DNA from: Whalleya microplaca
Taxonomy: Eukaryota > Ascomycota > Sordariomycetes > Xylariales > Xylariaceae
Assembly (NCBI GenBank): GCA_022497155.1
Contig: MU385719.1
Span: 744,001 to 808,000, forward strand
Reading direction: 5' to 3'
DNA: 64,000 nt
Of the stretch, positions 33,586 through 48,520 are shown piece by piece. The position numbers were made by a program, and so were the translations under genes. The notes beneath the pieces were generated by a model. It was not told the origin of the DNA and ran no database searches. It saw only the letters and a program-made list of their open reading frames with translations. The first letter of the stretch is position 1, and each line of letters starts with the position of its first letter.

Positions 33586-36500
33586 GACGTCGTTGTGGGC
33601 GAGGTGAGAGAGGCATCAGAAATTTTAATGTTAAGTGGCAAGCTCCCATCATAATCTGGCTGATGCAACATTTCAATTTTCAATTCAAACAATTACTAGC
33701 CACTTCGAGTCTTTGCGCATATGCTGCAAGACTATACAGGTGATCTGAAAATGTGTGTGCCATAATAAGTATACTGTTACGTACCTACCTACCTGTATGT
33801 TATGTGTTCAATAAAGTGGGTAAGTGTATCCCTGTCTGATGCCAGATGTACTCATACCTATACTAGTATTATGTAGGTATAGTCGTACGCAGCATGTACA
33901 TGGAGACGTCACTCTAAAGCACCCTGAATTTCGAGGTGCGATGGAGGTACCTATAGCCCATATCCCTGTCTCGTCTGTTTCCACCCAGATTTCCCATTGG
34001 GAAATCCCAGTCTCAATCTCCTGCTCAGAAATCCCTGGATACCTAGGCAGCTGGGCAATGCAACACTGTGCTTCCATCTATGCTTGTCCGATGTACAATG
34101 TATATATGGTATGTGCCCCTCGAGTGCATTGCAGATTATTGATCCACTCGCAGCACTCGTGGTCGTGGAGGCTGGACTGGGCCATTTTTCTCTCTTTTCC
34201 CTTCATGGTCATTATGTAAATTCTATCCGACCGTCCGATCTAGAGTGGCCGTGCGCAGTTCAAGATAGTGAATGTTTGTGTTACGCATTCGCTTCCGGCT
34301 TCGAATCCACTTATGTTGTCCTTCCTCGCCGATTTGATCTATGGTAGCAATAACACTATTGCAATTAAGTTACTGATGACAGAGCTAAATATATTCGACT
34401 AGAGCGAAACGTTAATTCGCAGATGATATAGTACATGAACCATCCTTTTCTGAATTCCAACTAGTTAGTAAGCCGAGACGTTTCCCAGCATATTTACTTA
34501 AAGGTAGGGCCACATCTTGACAATTGGGTTGACTCCTCGAGATGATTCTTCCCTCGTTCAATTATCATGGTTACCTCGGGTTGCCTGCCCAGAGCGAATT
34601 AGGTCTCGTGCCGAACAGTCTGCGCCGGTGCCGCAATTTTTTTATTTTATTTATCTGCCAATGTATTGCTGCTAGGTACTGTACAGCGTATATGCAGTAA
34701 CTGACTCGTGTCTATTCCCTGTCACACGCGATGTCGAGGTACTATACAGACATGCCCATCAAAATCACTTCGGGCTCGGTCACCATGATGAACTGGGACA
34801 GGGGCAAGCCGCGCACTCCGTCATTACGATGGCATCACTGCACTACGTAACAATATTCGAGCTGTGGGGTTGAGTTGAAAATAAAAATGTGTTCGATACA
34901 GAGCCTCGACTATGTGCCCACGAATCCACTCCCTGGTGGAGGAATGTTGGAGACACAGAAGAAAAAAAATATATCCTCGGCTCCTGCGTGTTCCGGAATA
35001 CTTCCAGGATGATCGGTGAGTTGATGGCCTGCCGGGCGAAGATTGCAAGAAAGATCTCGGTACAGTAGACACATTCGGATCCGAGCAGCCGGTCTCTGCA
35101 CATCTGATTCGCAGGGCCACTTATTGTTGTTTTATTCATACGTTCTTGATTCCTTTTCCCCGAGCATTCGGGCGGCAATATCCCACCAGAGTGGCAAGTA
35201 GAAGCCTGAACTGGCTACGATGGCGCGTGATACTCTATATCGCGTTCACAGCCCTTTGCTTGAACTCTACTTGGCCTTTCGGTCATGTCTACTGTCGTGA
35301 TAGGCGAATGGCGCAAATGTCGTGAAATCCTTTTGGGGGCGGATCCCTAATCAACGCTCACCGTTGGTGATGAGAGGTCATACAATAGGTAGCCCATTAT
35401 TAATGTCCCGATGGGTACGGACGGTGCTAGCGGCGAGGGTGAACACTTACGTGGAATCAAGCGGTGATAATCATGCCCATTGCCCATTAGCCTATGGCGA
35501 CTAGGATGGGAAGGAAATGGTGTGTGGAGGAGAACCTTGCGACAGTAGCACTGTGCCAATTTCTTAGGAAATTGTACCGAGCCAAGGGGATCTGCGATTG
35601 TTCTGGAACCTGGAATCGAGCTGACAATGTCTATCATGGGATGAGTTGACCCGTTCGTTGACCTTTCGTTCGCTCTTACGATACCTCGCGCTAGCATGCA
35701 ATTGATTAACAAAGTACTTGGTAGTTATTTTGATCGAGATACCTGCTTAAGTCAAGCCATTCAGCCTTCTGTGGCTCCCAACGACAGCCAACATCGCATA
35801 TGCAAGAGATAACTGGTACCCATGGCAGACATGTCCGCAAACCGTGGACATTGTCATAATTGTATGTATGTACGTACCACGGACTTACTTGTAATGAGTC
35901 GACCTCATTTGTGTGGTGCCGTTGTATTTGCAAATCAAATAGGTAATCCGTTTTGAGATTGTGGATCGACTATGTATCGAACTGCGGTAAAATTTCTTTC
36001 CTGAGGCAATTCAGCTGAGATGCGAGAAGCAAATCCCGGCGACGGGGCGCGTGTGATCCACACCTCGTCTATGGGCGGCGATTGTAAATAATTCTCTTGA
36101 CTCGTGATGTCTGCCGACAGTGGATCTTTGGCCTCCTCCTACACGTAGAGAGTACAACTGATGAGATGACGGGAGCTCAGCAGCCCGAACCCGCTCAAGC
36201 ATCGCTGCTGGAGGGTGGAAAGGGGCGAGTATAGTAGTCTCGAGGAACGACTACCCCCCAGCAAAATGGAGGATAGGATAATGGCAGACACATATCCTCC
36301 GGGTTTCAACAACACTTGTCACGCAGTCACGTCAATAGGCAGTAGGATGCAGAACGTGTGATCGGGTGTAATGTAACGGACAGCCCAGGAAACATTTGGG
36401 GTCGATCTTAAAAGGAGCTGGTTACCCATCTACTATAGGTAGGTAGGTATCAGGATTCAGACATGTGCAGCACCGTCTAATAAGCCAAATATTGCTAGTC

Positions 36501-39296
36501 GAAGCTCCTACCCGTGTCTTTGGGACCTGTATGTAGGTGGCTGCTTGAGCTGTTGCTAGGCCCTACGAAGTATACTACTTACTACGTAGGTAGGTATGTA
36601 CTTACGCTTTATTGTGCAGTACGTTACTTCGCCCACATATAGGTCGGGTAGGCAGTTACGTAGGTAGGCATTTAGGTAATGTCTATGAAGGGTAAGGTAG
36701 GTATGGATGTCTCTCTCTCTTTTTATAAAGTACATACAGTTTACACAGTGGTCAATAAGTACATGCATCGGTATTCGGAGTTTACAGGACGAGCTTCCGG
36801 TGTTCTTCCACACAACCTCCCTCGCATCGTCTACATGTAGGTATTGTCATTGCTATGATTGCAGGTATCGTCAGATATTGCCCGGCACAGTTGTCCTATC
36901 ACTGCATCCGCCCAGAGTAGTCGATTTGCTACAATTCCATGTGCAACCACCCTCAAAAATCAAAGCGCATCGCGGCAAACCCCGCTACTGTTCCCCAGAA
37001 AGATTTCCCGCTAAGATGATGTGTCAGGACCATTTAATGGCGCCGGCACCAAGACAGATCTTTGGTGACCCGAATCTCTGGAATTGACTAAAAACAAGCG
37101 TTGAATCCAATGCTTTGGAGGGGCCAGTGTTTCGCAGTTGGATCGAGGCTAATGAGAGATCATTAATGCCCAGAAAGCGACGGCCTGACTATATTTCAAC
37201 GACATCCAATGCAGAGTATACAATTACCACGATCAATCCGTGGTGACCCCAACGACTTTCCCAATTTTAATTGTCGATAACATTTCGTTACGCGCAGAGA
37301 AGGGGGAGAAATTTTCTGAAATCTCCACTCTCTTGCACACCGCCATCAATGGCCCAAGACCGCGAGAGTGTCATCTGGATGTGACAATCAGCCGTGTTCA
37401 AGTGGATGCAGTACATCCTTACTTGCGCCTCAGTACAGTCAGTATGTACTTACACTTTTGGGCATTTTTATTCCCGTCTGAGATGTCAGGCTGAGCCTAG
37501 AACCGCCTGTCGCATACAAGGCCTTCCATGTTGCTTTTCTGCCATTTCAGTCATTCGCCCGTCAGATGTCTTTTTGTCCGTCTTACCTTATGGCACCGGC
37601 CGCTTCCTATCAGGAATGCAATGGCGGGCATTGTCGGCCAAAACCTCGCGACAGGATACGCTGTCGCACCCATCCACACGCATATGCAGAGCCACCTCAG
37701 CCATTGTTCACGTGGATGGTTTACAGGTTCGTCACCGCCACGGTGGTGTCCCCAGACTTGCCAAGGTTGCCAAGAGGCCATGCCCAAACTCGCAGAGCTG
37801 CAGCGTGACAATCGGAAAAACCCTGCTTTGCTCAAGGGAAGAGGTATAACCTGAGAACAGGGTCCCGGAAGACTAGGTATGAAACAATTCATTACCATGC
37901 CTCGAGGTTATCTGTGCAGGCACAAGGACCATAAGCCAAGCAAGCGTTGAGTATCAAGAACATCGGGCATGGCTGATACATAAAGCCTCGTTCATTTGAT
38001 TTCACATTTGGTGTAACCCCAATCTACCACTTATAATACCCTCTTGTTTACCCAAAATGAACGCTTCTAAAGCCCCGGCCGCCACCTTGCTGATATTACC
38101 ATGCAACAAGCTTGGCTTGCTTGGTTATTTGCATCTTCACGTTCGTCTTTCTAAAGGAGTGTGGGATAACCGCGATGTTGCTCCATCCTCAGGTTAAAGC
38201 AGATCTCCCTTCTCATAAAGCCTATGGCATGAACAACAGGTTTTGCAGCAGTTGATATTCTAACAATCGGGGATGAGAGAACCGATATTGAGGTCTTAGT
38301 CCCTACACTGAGTCGTTCTGCGAGGGACCCTGCACATTGAGATACTAACCGCCCTCGAAGGTGGTGAGAGGGTTGGGCGCTTATGATCTTCGGGCATTGA
38401 TTCCTTCCAAGTATTACGTGGCACACCTCTCTGTTTCTATTTCTCGCAGTCATCATGAGCAAGGTGTGGTGCAACGAGGCAACGATGCCCTACATTCCTC
38501 CCACCGCCTACGTGAAATTCAGGTCAGCCTAAAGAGATCGAATTATTATGTCATTGTGCCAAGACGATCGAGATTTTGCTGCCACTATACCCAAAGAGTT
38601 GCTCGCTGGTATGTTTCAGGAAATGCCCAAGCGAATAAGCCCAAGCCTCTGGTTAAAGTTGAAGATCTCATGCTCATCCCTAACAATAATATTGTAGTCA
38701 TCTGCTAGGTTCCAATGTCAGCCAATTACACCAATGGCCGTTTGAGGTCGTATCACTTGGATCTCGTTGGTGGTTGTATTCCCCACAGACCGAGTTGACT
38801 AGCCTCACCCGGCCCTCTGGTAGCGAGAAGCGAGGACCTCAATTTCAACGACAAGCCGAATGGCGTTCGCAGACTAACCAAGCCATATTCTTCGATTGGT
38901 CCATTTTGCTTAGCATATCCCATCATCATGAATATATTTGCTTCAGCCAGTTCTGACAGCAGCCAGTATTCTCATCTGGGTTGATACATCAAATACCTCA
39001 TCGGCGCCTGATCAATCATGTGCATTTCATAGACATCTTCGGCCCGATCGTCCTGTTTCTATATCAGACGAATTCACGGTCTTCTACTAAGTATCAATTG
39101 CAAAGCAAAGACCGGAGAGGATAGCAAATCTGCGAGATCATAAGATGCCAGCTGCTTTTTTTTCTACGTCAACACAGCCATATCCCAATAGACGTAAGCT
39201 CTATCGCAGGGTTTGCCTGTAATAGTTAGCGATTTCCATTAGGCTTTTTAACATGGCATTGCCTCGAAACATGCCGGTCCAATGGATCTTCATGAC
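33586..39296. other. Gene-poor interval upstream of CON7
   Basis: About 5.7 kb with no convincing coding sequence. TAGGTAGGTA/TACCTACCTA motifs cluster at 33780-33800 and 36430-36690. A somewhat GC-richer patch at 37380-37890 is open in three overlapping phases on both strands, but none of the translations resembles a known family or has a signal peptide. No RNA gene was found. Confidence 0.5.
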
Positions 39297-39880
39297 GATA
39301 TGCACACAACCCACCTACAACTCCCACGGTCATTTCCTAGAAATCCCACAATCTCCACCCGCGTATTTCGCTTACACACGCTAACATAGGCTCCCATACA
39401 AACTAGTATGGGGGCCCTGTGTCAATCAATGTTGACCCCAGACATTAAGATCTCATTCACTTTATCATCACTCACTCAATTGCGCAGTGACAATAGCCTC
39501 AATATTACTAATGCCAACCGTTAACCATCTGACTCTGATAGTATTCAAAAAAAAGAAAGAAAAAAAAGGTACATTTATTCAAGTGTATTTTACATATAAA
39601 TATATGTACCTTTGACAATATGGCTAGGCGAGAAAGGCAGGTACTTATATTTTAAGCAAGGCTTATATATAAATCTAAGTACCTTATATTAGCCCATACA
39701 AAAAAATACTTCTTTTTGAGTGAGATACGCATATGAAATAAAGTATCGATCGTATTGCTGTATGTGCACATTGACCTCTATATTATCTTGTATGGGTGAC
39801 CATGCAATTGTCTGTGCGAAATGAGTTGTGGGATTTCTAGGAAAAGACCGTGGGAGTTGTAGGTGGGTTGATATGCACAC
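39297..39880. mobile_element. MULE-like non-autonomous DNA transposon (MITE), 562 bp plus 11-bp target-site duplication
   Basis: Two 44-bp terminal inverted repeats at 39308-39351 and 39826-39869 match at 43 of 44 positions; each begins AACCCACCTACAACTCCCAC when read inward. Weaker similarity continues inward for about 60 bp (ATTTCGC and CCCATACAA blocks). The identical 11-bp sequence GATATGCACAC directly flanks both ends in the same orientation (39297-39307 and 39870-39880), as expected for a target-site duplication. Long terminal repeats with an 8-11-bp duplication point to the Mutator-like superfamily, which includes Hop in Fusarium. The interior is AT-rich, has no transposase frame, and contains two smaller hairpins near 39569-39611 and 39639-39684. 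Movement would depend on a transposase encoded elsewhere. Confidence 0.85.
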
Positions 39881-42800
39881 GGTAATGGTTACAGGTAATT
39901 ACCATTGCTTCCTTGCCCAATCCTACCTCCGTCCACTTCGCCTACTTTGTATTTGCGGTGGGTTCTATGCCTATTTGAAGACCCAACTAGCTTGCCGCGC
40001 GGCATGCTAATGAGTCTGCGGCTGATCAAATGAAGAGGACTCTGTGTAATGCTAAGCGAACGACCAAGAGCTGACTCAATATTGATGGATTAGTTCTCCA
40101 GCCATGCCTGACTCGTGTGTTATGGAGATAATTATGCAATCTAGCAATACTATGTACCTAGATGTATTTGCTACCCATGCCCCTATCGAACACAACAGCG
40201 TTTTGAACGCTTATGAGAAGTGTTTCGCTAGACCCGAATTCATAAGCGAGTGAGGCGACTTGAAGCAACACCAGTTGTCTGACGATTCTCATACCGGGCC
40301 AGTAGCCATTCGCTCGGGGCATCGCGGAAGCAGAATCGCGTGCTCCTTCAGTATCATTGGTTAAGAGACACACACTGCAAAGCAGTCTCAGCTATACAAA
40401 TTAGCAACTAGTTCTTTTCCCCATTCTGCCTGGTTGTTCAGTACAATTATGTCTGTCTTTGAAGCGCTACAATCCCTGCGATTATCGTCCACTAAATTGA
40501 CAGAAACGGCAGCCAGATCTGCCACAACCTTGCCGCCAAGAGCTGCAGTGGTGATCGCTCTTTACCACCAGCATCTCAGATGCGTTGTACTTCGTAGTCC
40601 GGCAGTCTAGACTATGCTGGGCAGGATCCAGCGACAGCGATTTCAATTTCTATAGAACCCACAGTGGATAACGAAATTTCGAAAAAGCAAGAAATTATGA
40701 GCAGGGTGACGTTTACAGGGGGGGTATTCATGAGCAGATCCCATAAAAGCACTGTATATACGTACAGTGTTAAATACATGAATGCCCGACACGTCCTCGA
40801 TGCCATTGACGTCAACGGCCGTGTCTCGAAGCAATCTCATTCCCAGCAACATCAACAAGACATGATTGAACATCTAGTCGTGTTCCTGATTGTGTTTGTT
40901 CGGAGGAAATCCGTTCCAATGGGATAAAATTCGATTGGGTCTTCTTTTGTTGCTGGTACTTGACAATCCAACTCCTCCAATGTTCAGAGGCCAGGAGCAC
41001 ATACAAACAGCAGCCGTGAACGGGGCCGGCATCCACAATGGAGGCTTAGCTTCATGGGCCCAGGTTTCTCATCTACAAAGTAGCGAGGTTGTTCATGGCA
41101 GAATGTCTCCAGTAGGATATTCAGCTCTCGGCCAAACATCCCGAACTGACATATGCACCACTTTGGCCTCCATTTTCTTTTTTTCTCCCCCCTTTTGTAT
41201 CCTGGTAACCCTGTTCTACCCGCAGAGCGCGGAGCGGAGGATCAAACTCATCACAATGACATCCTATTGTACCATGTTCCCACGGGGAACGACAGGGAAA
41301 GGGTGTTGTGCGTGAAAGATTAAGGTTTGGACGATGGTCAGAATGACAACTCGGGCTGTCAGTTATACTGATCAGCTTTTAGAAATGACCTTCAGGGCCA
41401 TCCACGTGTCGATTGAGACTCCACTGATCCTTTGACCAATCTGCTGATGCACGTTCGATCGCGCAGTTCTTTTGCGTACCAGTACCCTGCGGTAGTTGTC
41501 TAAAACGGGCAAGCCGATAGACCAAGTATGTACATGCATACACACGTAACCTACATACATACATAGATAGTAGGTAGGTATTATTATTAGTATAGCATTA
41601 CCTAGCATTACGAGTTCTCTGCAAGTTTGGAACACATGCGATCTAAGCCTTGGCACTGATGCAAAATCCTACCTCCCTAATCCCAAATCTCACTCTGTTT
41701 TCCGGGACTTGCTGCGACAGGACGTGATAGCAGACCCGACTCCAAGGCGTGCGTCTGTTCGTGCATCCAACTGCATAGCAGGCCTATCAGCTGAGGTCGT
41801 CTATGCTGTGTGACTATAGCAAGATGTTTTTCGACCCGCGAATGTCGGTCAGTGGTGAAAAGGGCGCTATCAAGACCCGCAGCAGCCAATCGTAGAGGGA
41901 TCCAGGAAGAAGTGGCTTGCATATTTCCCAGCCTTTTCCAACCAACAGGATCCGCAAGAGCTATTCAACTATCACCGATGTGCTTTTGTAAGATCTGATG
42001 AGAGCTGCCATGTTCTAATTTCAGCCTTTCGCCTCCCTTACTGCGCCTCCGGCGCGGTACACTCATATTGTTTGGTTTTCTCTCGCTTCGTGGCTTCAAA
42101 CAAAAATATTTCATTCGCACGAGACGGTGTTCAATACATTTAGACGGCGACACGCAATCTTACCCGCCCGGGGGTTCCGGTGGCGCCGTATTAGACATGT
42201 GCTTGTTGGCGGTGAAGCAGCGTGCGGGTTTTCGAAAGTGTTGCATCATGTGCACAAGATGAGATACAATTTGCATTTTGAGGTGACCAACTAATACATG
42301 GCCATGAGTTTTGGGAACTTTAGCTTTCGAGGCTTACGATAGAATACAGCAGCAGCATCACACGTAGACTGAGGATATCATCATTCTTCACCGGTTATCA
42401 TTAAGTATCCCAAGAGACGACCAGCAAATGAAAACTCACTGAAAAGTAAGGTTAATGTATTATATGTGTCGTTTAACTTAAAATTCCCCGGTCACGTCGA
42501 GAGATGCTAGCCTTTCAGCCCTCTTACCGAATAACTGTCAACCGGTGACTTTTTTGCTTCCTGGCTTGCCAGCCTGCAGACAGTGCAGCTTAATCACTCG
42601 CGCCATGAAGCTCGCGCGCTGCTATGGCATAGTGATTCAATTAAGTCAACTACGAGCCGAACCTTAAAAACAAATACGAACTCTGTTGTAAGGTTGACGT
42701 CCATTACAAGCTTAAATCCCCTGACGGGAGCGTCTGCCGTGAAAAGCATCTATTAAGCAGCGGGTCCCTCCAACCCGTAGCCTTCAGATTATTGTATCGT

Positions 42801-44053
42801 TCTTAGATACTACCGCGATGAGATTGATATCTCTGGCACCGAATATTCGCTGAGATTAAGTTTTTCTTGAATAACTGGAAGGATCCAGCAGGGACCTTGT
42901 ACAAATAAGTCTGGAATCACAACCAAGCAAGCCTTACAGTCGAGGACCCAGCGGTGATGCTGTCGTATTCAATCGTACGATCTGGGAACTTTCGTGAGTT
43001 TCCACGAGTTAGACACGACACCTGGACCAGCTCCATGGCCCGCAACGCACGAGGACTTGTTACGCCACCTTGGGATTGAATCATGATCACGACCCCAGAG
43101 ATTTGGTAGCTCGTTCTTCCCATATCAGTTGAAGGGAGATTGTACTCAGAATACGAAGACGGCAACCTTCAGACAAGATAATAATACGATATTGCCATGA
43201 CATGTACTGGACCTTTGTATTCTCAAGCTTGCGTGCAGGTTGATGGCTCTCATCTTATTTTATCCTGTATAACCTAGAACCTTGATAACTTACCAAAGCA
43301 AATGGAAGTAGAATCGTGTCTTGATGCAATAGGCCAATATCCATATCGGCCATCAATGGCTAGAACTCCTACCTTGACTTTGAAAATATTTGCCTGCGTA
43401 TCATTGGCACTCGTCCTACTTAGAAACTATTATCCTTGGACGCAAGAGACACAGATGGAAGGAGCCCTCAATACAACCTCGGAGGAATTCAGAACATATC
43501 CTATTGCTGCGTGGAATACGGGAAGTCATAAATTCTATAGTGGATCTCGCATCTAGAACGGGGTCATGACGGGGTCATGACTCGGTCTGGAGGAACATAG
43601 AAGAAACCGAGTCATTAATTCCCAGCATTCGGACCCGAAACCGACAGTGAGCAAAATATCACATTATGATTAGGATAGGGGATACCTGTCCGAGGTTATT
43701 TGTCCAGATTGGAAGAGCACGTAGCTTGACGTTTAGAGCTGAGGCTCTTGCGTGCTCATCTCAAACATTTGTGTGACAATCAAATCGTTGTCATGCTCTC
43801 AGTGTATGGAATAACTGCCAAGCGACTTAATAATCTTGGCGATCATTCTTGCTATTTAAATTCACCTCCAATGTAGCATAACGAATGCCATAGAAAGTTG
43901 CTGATGTCTATTCACTATGACTAGTTATGAAAAAATGCAGCCAATACCTCCTTGAGTGAAAGACTATGACTTGCTCATCCTGTCCAAGACGACATACAGA
44001 TGAAACTGCTTGATTATAATTGGCCTGGACACATGTAATATGTCCACGCCCAT
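39881..44053. other. Gene-poor interval between the MULE-like element and the LPMO gene
   Basis: About 4.2 kb, largely AT-rich, with short unconvincing frames. One small frame with a membrane-like segment (43356-43556) is listed separately. A hairpin with 10-bp arms (ATGACTCGGT at 43577-43586, ACCGAGTCAT at 43606-43615) follows a duplicated CGGGGTCATGA. No tRNA or repeat family was recognised. Confidence 0.5.
43356..43556 (+). CDS. Possible small membrane-anchored protein, 66 aa (weak)
   Basis: The frame from ATG 43356 encodes MARTPTLTLKIFACVSLALV and onward, a short N-terminal stretch with one hydrophobic helix (residues about 8-22), then a polar region with an N-glycosylation-like NTTS, ending at TAG 43554-43556. 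This resembles the start of a type II membrane protein, and no continuation by splicing was identified. It may be a decayed 5' end of a lost gene or a chance frame. It stands alone in a gene-poor region, so confidence is low. Confidence 0.2.
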   Translation: MARTPTLTLKIFACVSLALVLLRNYYPWTQETQMEGALNTTSEEFRTYPIAAWNTGSHKFYSGSRI

Positions 44054-45133
44054 CTAGCAGGTAAAAACTGGCGGCCCAGCGGGTGTATACTATATTATAA
44101 CCAGAGTCAGTAAAGGAGACCTTTTACACACAGCCTCACGGGAGATTCTAAATAGTGAGGACCGCTTCAAGAGCTCGCGCTTCCCAGCCAGGCTCGGTGA
44201 AGCAACGGCAAGTCGAGCCACGGACGAAAAGGGGATGATATGTAAATTCTAAAGGACACTCACCTCCTTTCCACCATTGTTGTAGATATTGATCATCAGC
44301 CCCGGGTCCGTAGCCTTATAAGCGCCCGGGAATGAGACAAGATTACTGGGGTTGGCTGACCCCGAGCCACCGCTAATGTTGATCTGGGCACAGGAGATGT
44401 AGAATTGAGCGCCACCAGCCGCGCTGGCGCTGTGGAGAGCCACATGCTCGATACGGAACAGGTAGTCGCCGTCGGCAAGACACTGGGGGACGGTGAAGTC
44501 AACCTCAGCCTTGCCTGATATCGCAGCAACACCATCATGTCAGCGACCTTATTTATTTCACCAGGAGTTGTGAATAGACATAGAAGTAGTATATACAAAT
44601 AATGACGAAGATAAAAGGAGGAAAGAGATCACAACACACCGTTAGATGGCCATGTGTATTGCCCGCCCGAAGCCGTCGGCGTGTCCTGGTAGACCTTGAA
44701 CCAGACATTACCAGCGCCGTCCCAGTCGGCAGCCGTCTTGCCCTCGGGCACCTTGGCCATGTAGGCGGAGAGCGCGCCGGGGTGGTAGATGTTGGGGTTA
44801 GCGACCCACTGGACTTGGCCACCGGCCTTCACCTGCGTGGTGTCCGGGGCGCCCCCGGCCCGTTGGTAGCACCGGATCTGATCCGAGTTGACATCGGTGA
44901 CGGGGCCGTTGCTCTGGAAGTTCGACGTCTGGCGGACGGACGACCAGTCTGCCGTTCCCAAGAGCTTCGGGAATGTGTCTGAGAATCTCGATTAGACCCG
45001 CGCTGCCGTAACGTATGTATATACGTATGTGTGTGTGTACACTCTCGTCTACATAGAGCGAGGAATCAAACGTACAATGCGGTGCTGCCTGTACGGTAGC
45101 TGCGAGAAGCGAAAGTGCTGCGGCGGCCTTCAT
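44054..45133 (-). CDS. AA9 lytic polysaccharide monooxygenase (former GH61), four exons, 227 aa
   Basis: AA9 enzymes are secreted copper oxidases that cleave cellulose and related beta-glucans. Exons are 45133-45076, 44978-44640, 44514-44264 and 44089-44054; introns are 97, 125 and 174 nt and all phases close. Residues 1-16 form a signal peptide, then Ala-Pro, then His19, the expected N-terminal copper ligand (HYTFPKLL). His85 (NPNIYHPGAL) is the second brace histidine and Tyr171 (GGAQFYISCAQ) the axial tyrosine; His160 and Gln169 match the second shell. The 12-codon last exon encodes YTPAGPPVFTC, the usual C-terminus; reading on without the last splice would end in VSVL instead. This exon supplies a fourth cysteine besides Cys56, Cys144 and Cys174. 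There is no CBM1. The Pro just before His19 is odd (see findings). Confidence 0.93.
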
Positions 45134-46137
45134 CTTTGCTCACAAATTTACACGAGCAACTTGATAGCTACTAAACGGTGAAATATCGTGAGAAAGGCGA
45201 GACTGTCGTCTTGAAATTTCCCAACAGAAATGGAGGCCAAGAGCTTTACGATCGACGTGAAGGCAATTGCTCGCCGTCATCTTATAAATGGAACTGTGCT
45301 GCCACGAATATTCCATGGAAGTTCAAGCCAAGGCGGAAGGTCATCTTGCGTTTGCCATTTACGGTGAAGTGATATTGGACTTGTGTGGGAGAAGACGTAG
45401 GTGCGGTTATATCGAACGACCACTCAGAGATGTGCAAACTAACTATGTTTAATCAAATCCGGATACAACTCGGTCGGCAAAGCCTCTGGACAACTTTGCT
45501 CAAGTGATGCACACAAGGATTCAGGTCTAGAGGTACAAACTACTAAGGCTCAACGTCCCCTTTAAGCCGTAGCTAAAGCTAAATTATTCACCAGAATTAC
45601 ATTTCATGTTATTACATCATCAAATACGTAGTAGTCTTAATTCATATTACGTGGTCAAGCGCATTGCCTCCTATTGAGAGCAAAGCGAACAAATCTACAC
45701 TAACATCTGAGACCTGGTCAAGGGTCTGCGAGAGCATCAATCTATATGCGAGTCAGCAAGCAACATACCTCTCTCCTCGGCTAAAGCCAGGAACTGGGAA
45801 GTCGTATGATCCTCGAGACAGAAGCTCTTAACCAGACAAAGCAGACTTCATCTGCCGTATCTGTACTGTAGTCTTGCAAGCTGGGCAACTGTTGGTCTAG
45901 AAACTCTTAACCCTCCACCACGCTGGGTCAGATCAGTAAGACTGAAATTGCGCAAATCTCAATGAAGAGAATCGCAGATACCAAGTGACAAAATTACCAT
46001 CATCTAAAGCAGCCGAACCCTTCTAGACGCAACGCCATCTGTGCTTATGTGTATGAAAAGGAAACCGGGACATCCCGCCGCAAGTGTTACGACGATATGG
46101 AAAGCCGAGGTCGTGGCTACAAGTTACCGGAAGGAAA
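45134..46137. other. Intergenic region: LPMO promoter and DBP2 3' flank
   Basis: This kilobase lies upstream of the LPMO start and downstream of the DBP2 stop. Frames present are short and unremarkable. No recognisable regulatory motif for cellulase control was confirmed by eye. Confidence 0.5.

Positions 46138-48520
<2,383 letters not shown>

Noticed and set aside
33264..33692. Minus frames with Leu or Cys runs, 129 and 142 codons
   Set aside because: They are produced by reading through the (CAA)n microsatellite.
37394..37898. Overlapping frames on both strands, up to 151 codons
   Set aside because: Three phases are open at once in a GC-richer patch, with no signal peptide, domain or homologue recognised; this is more typical of composition than of a gene.
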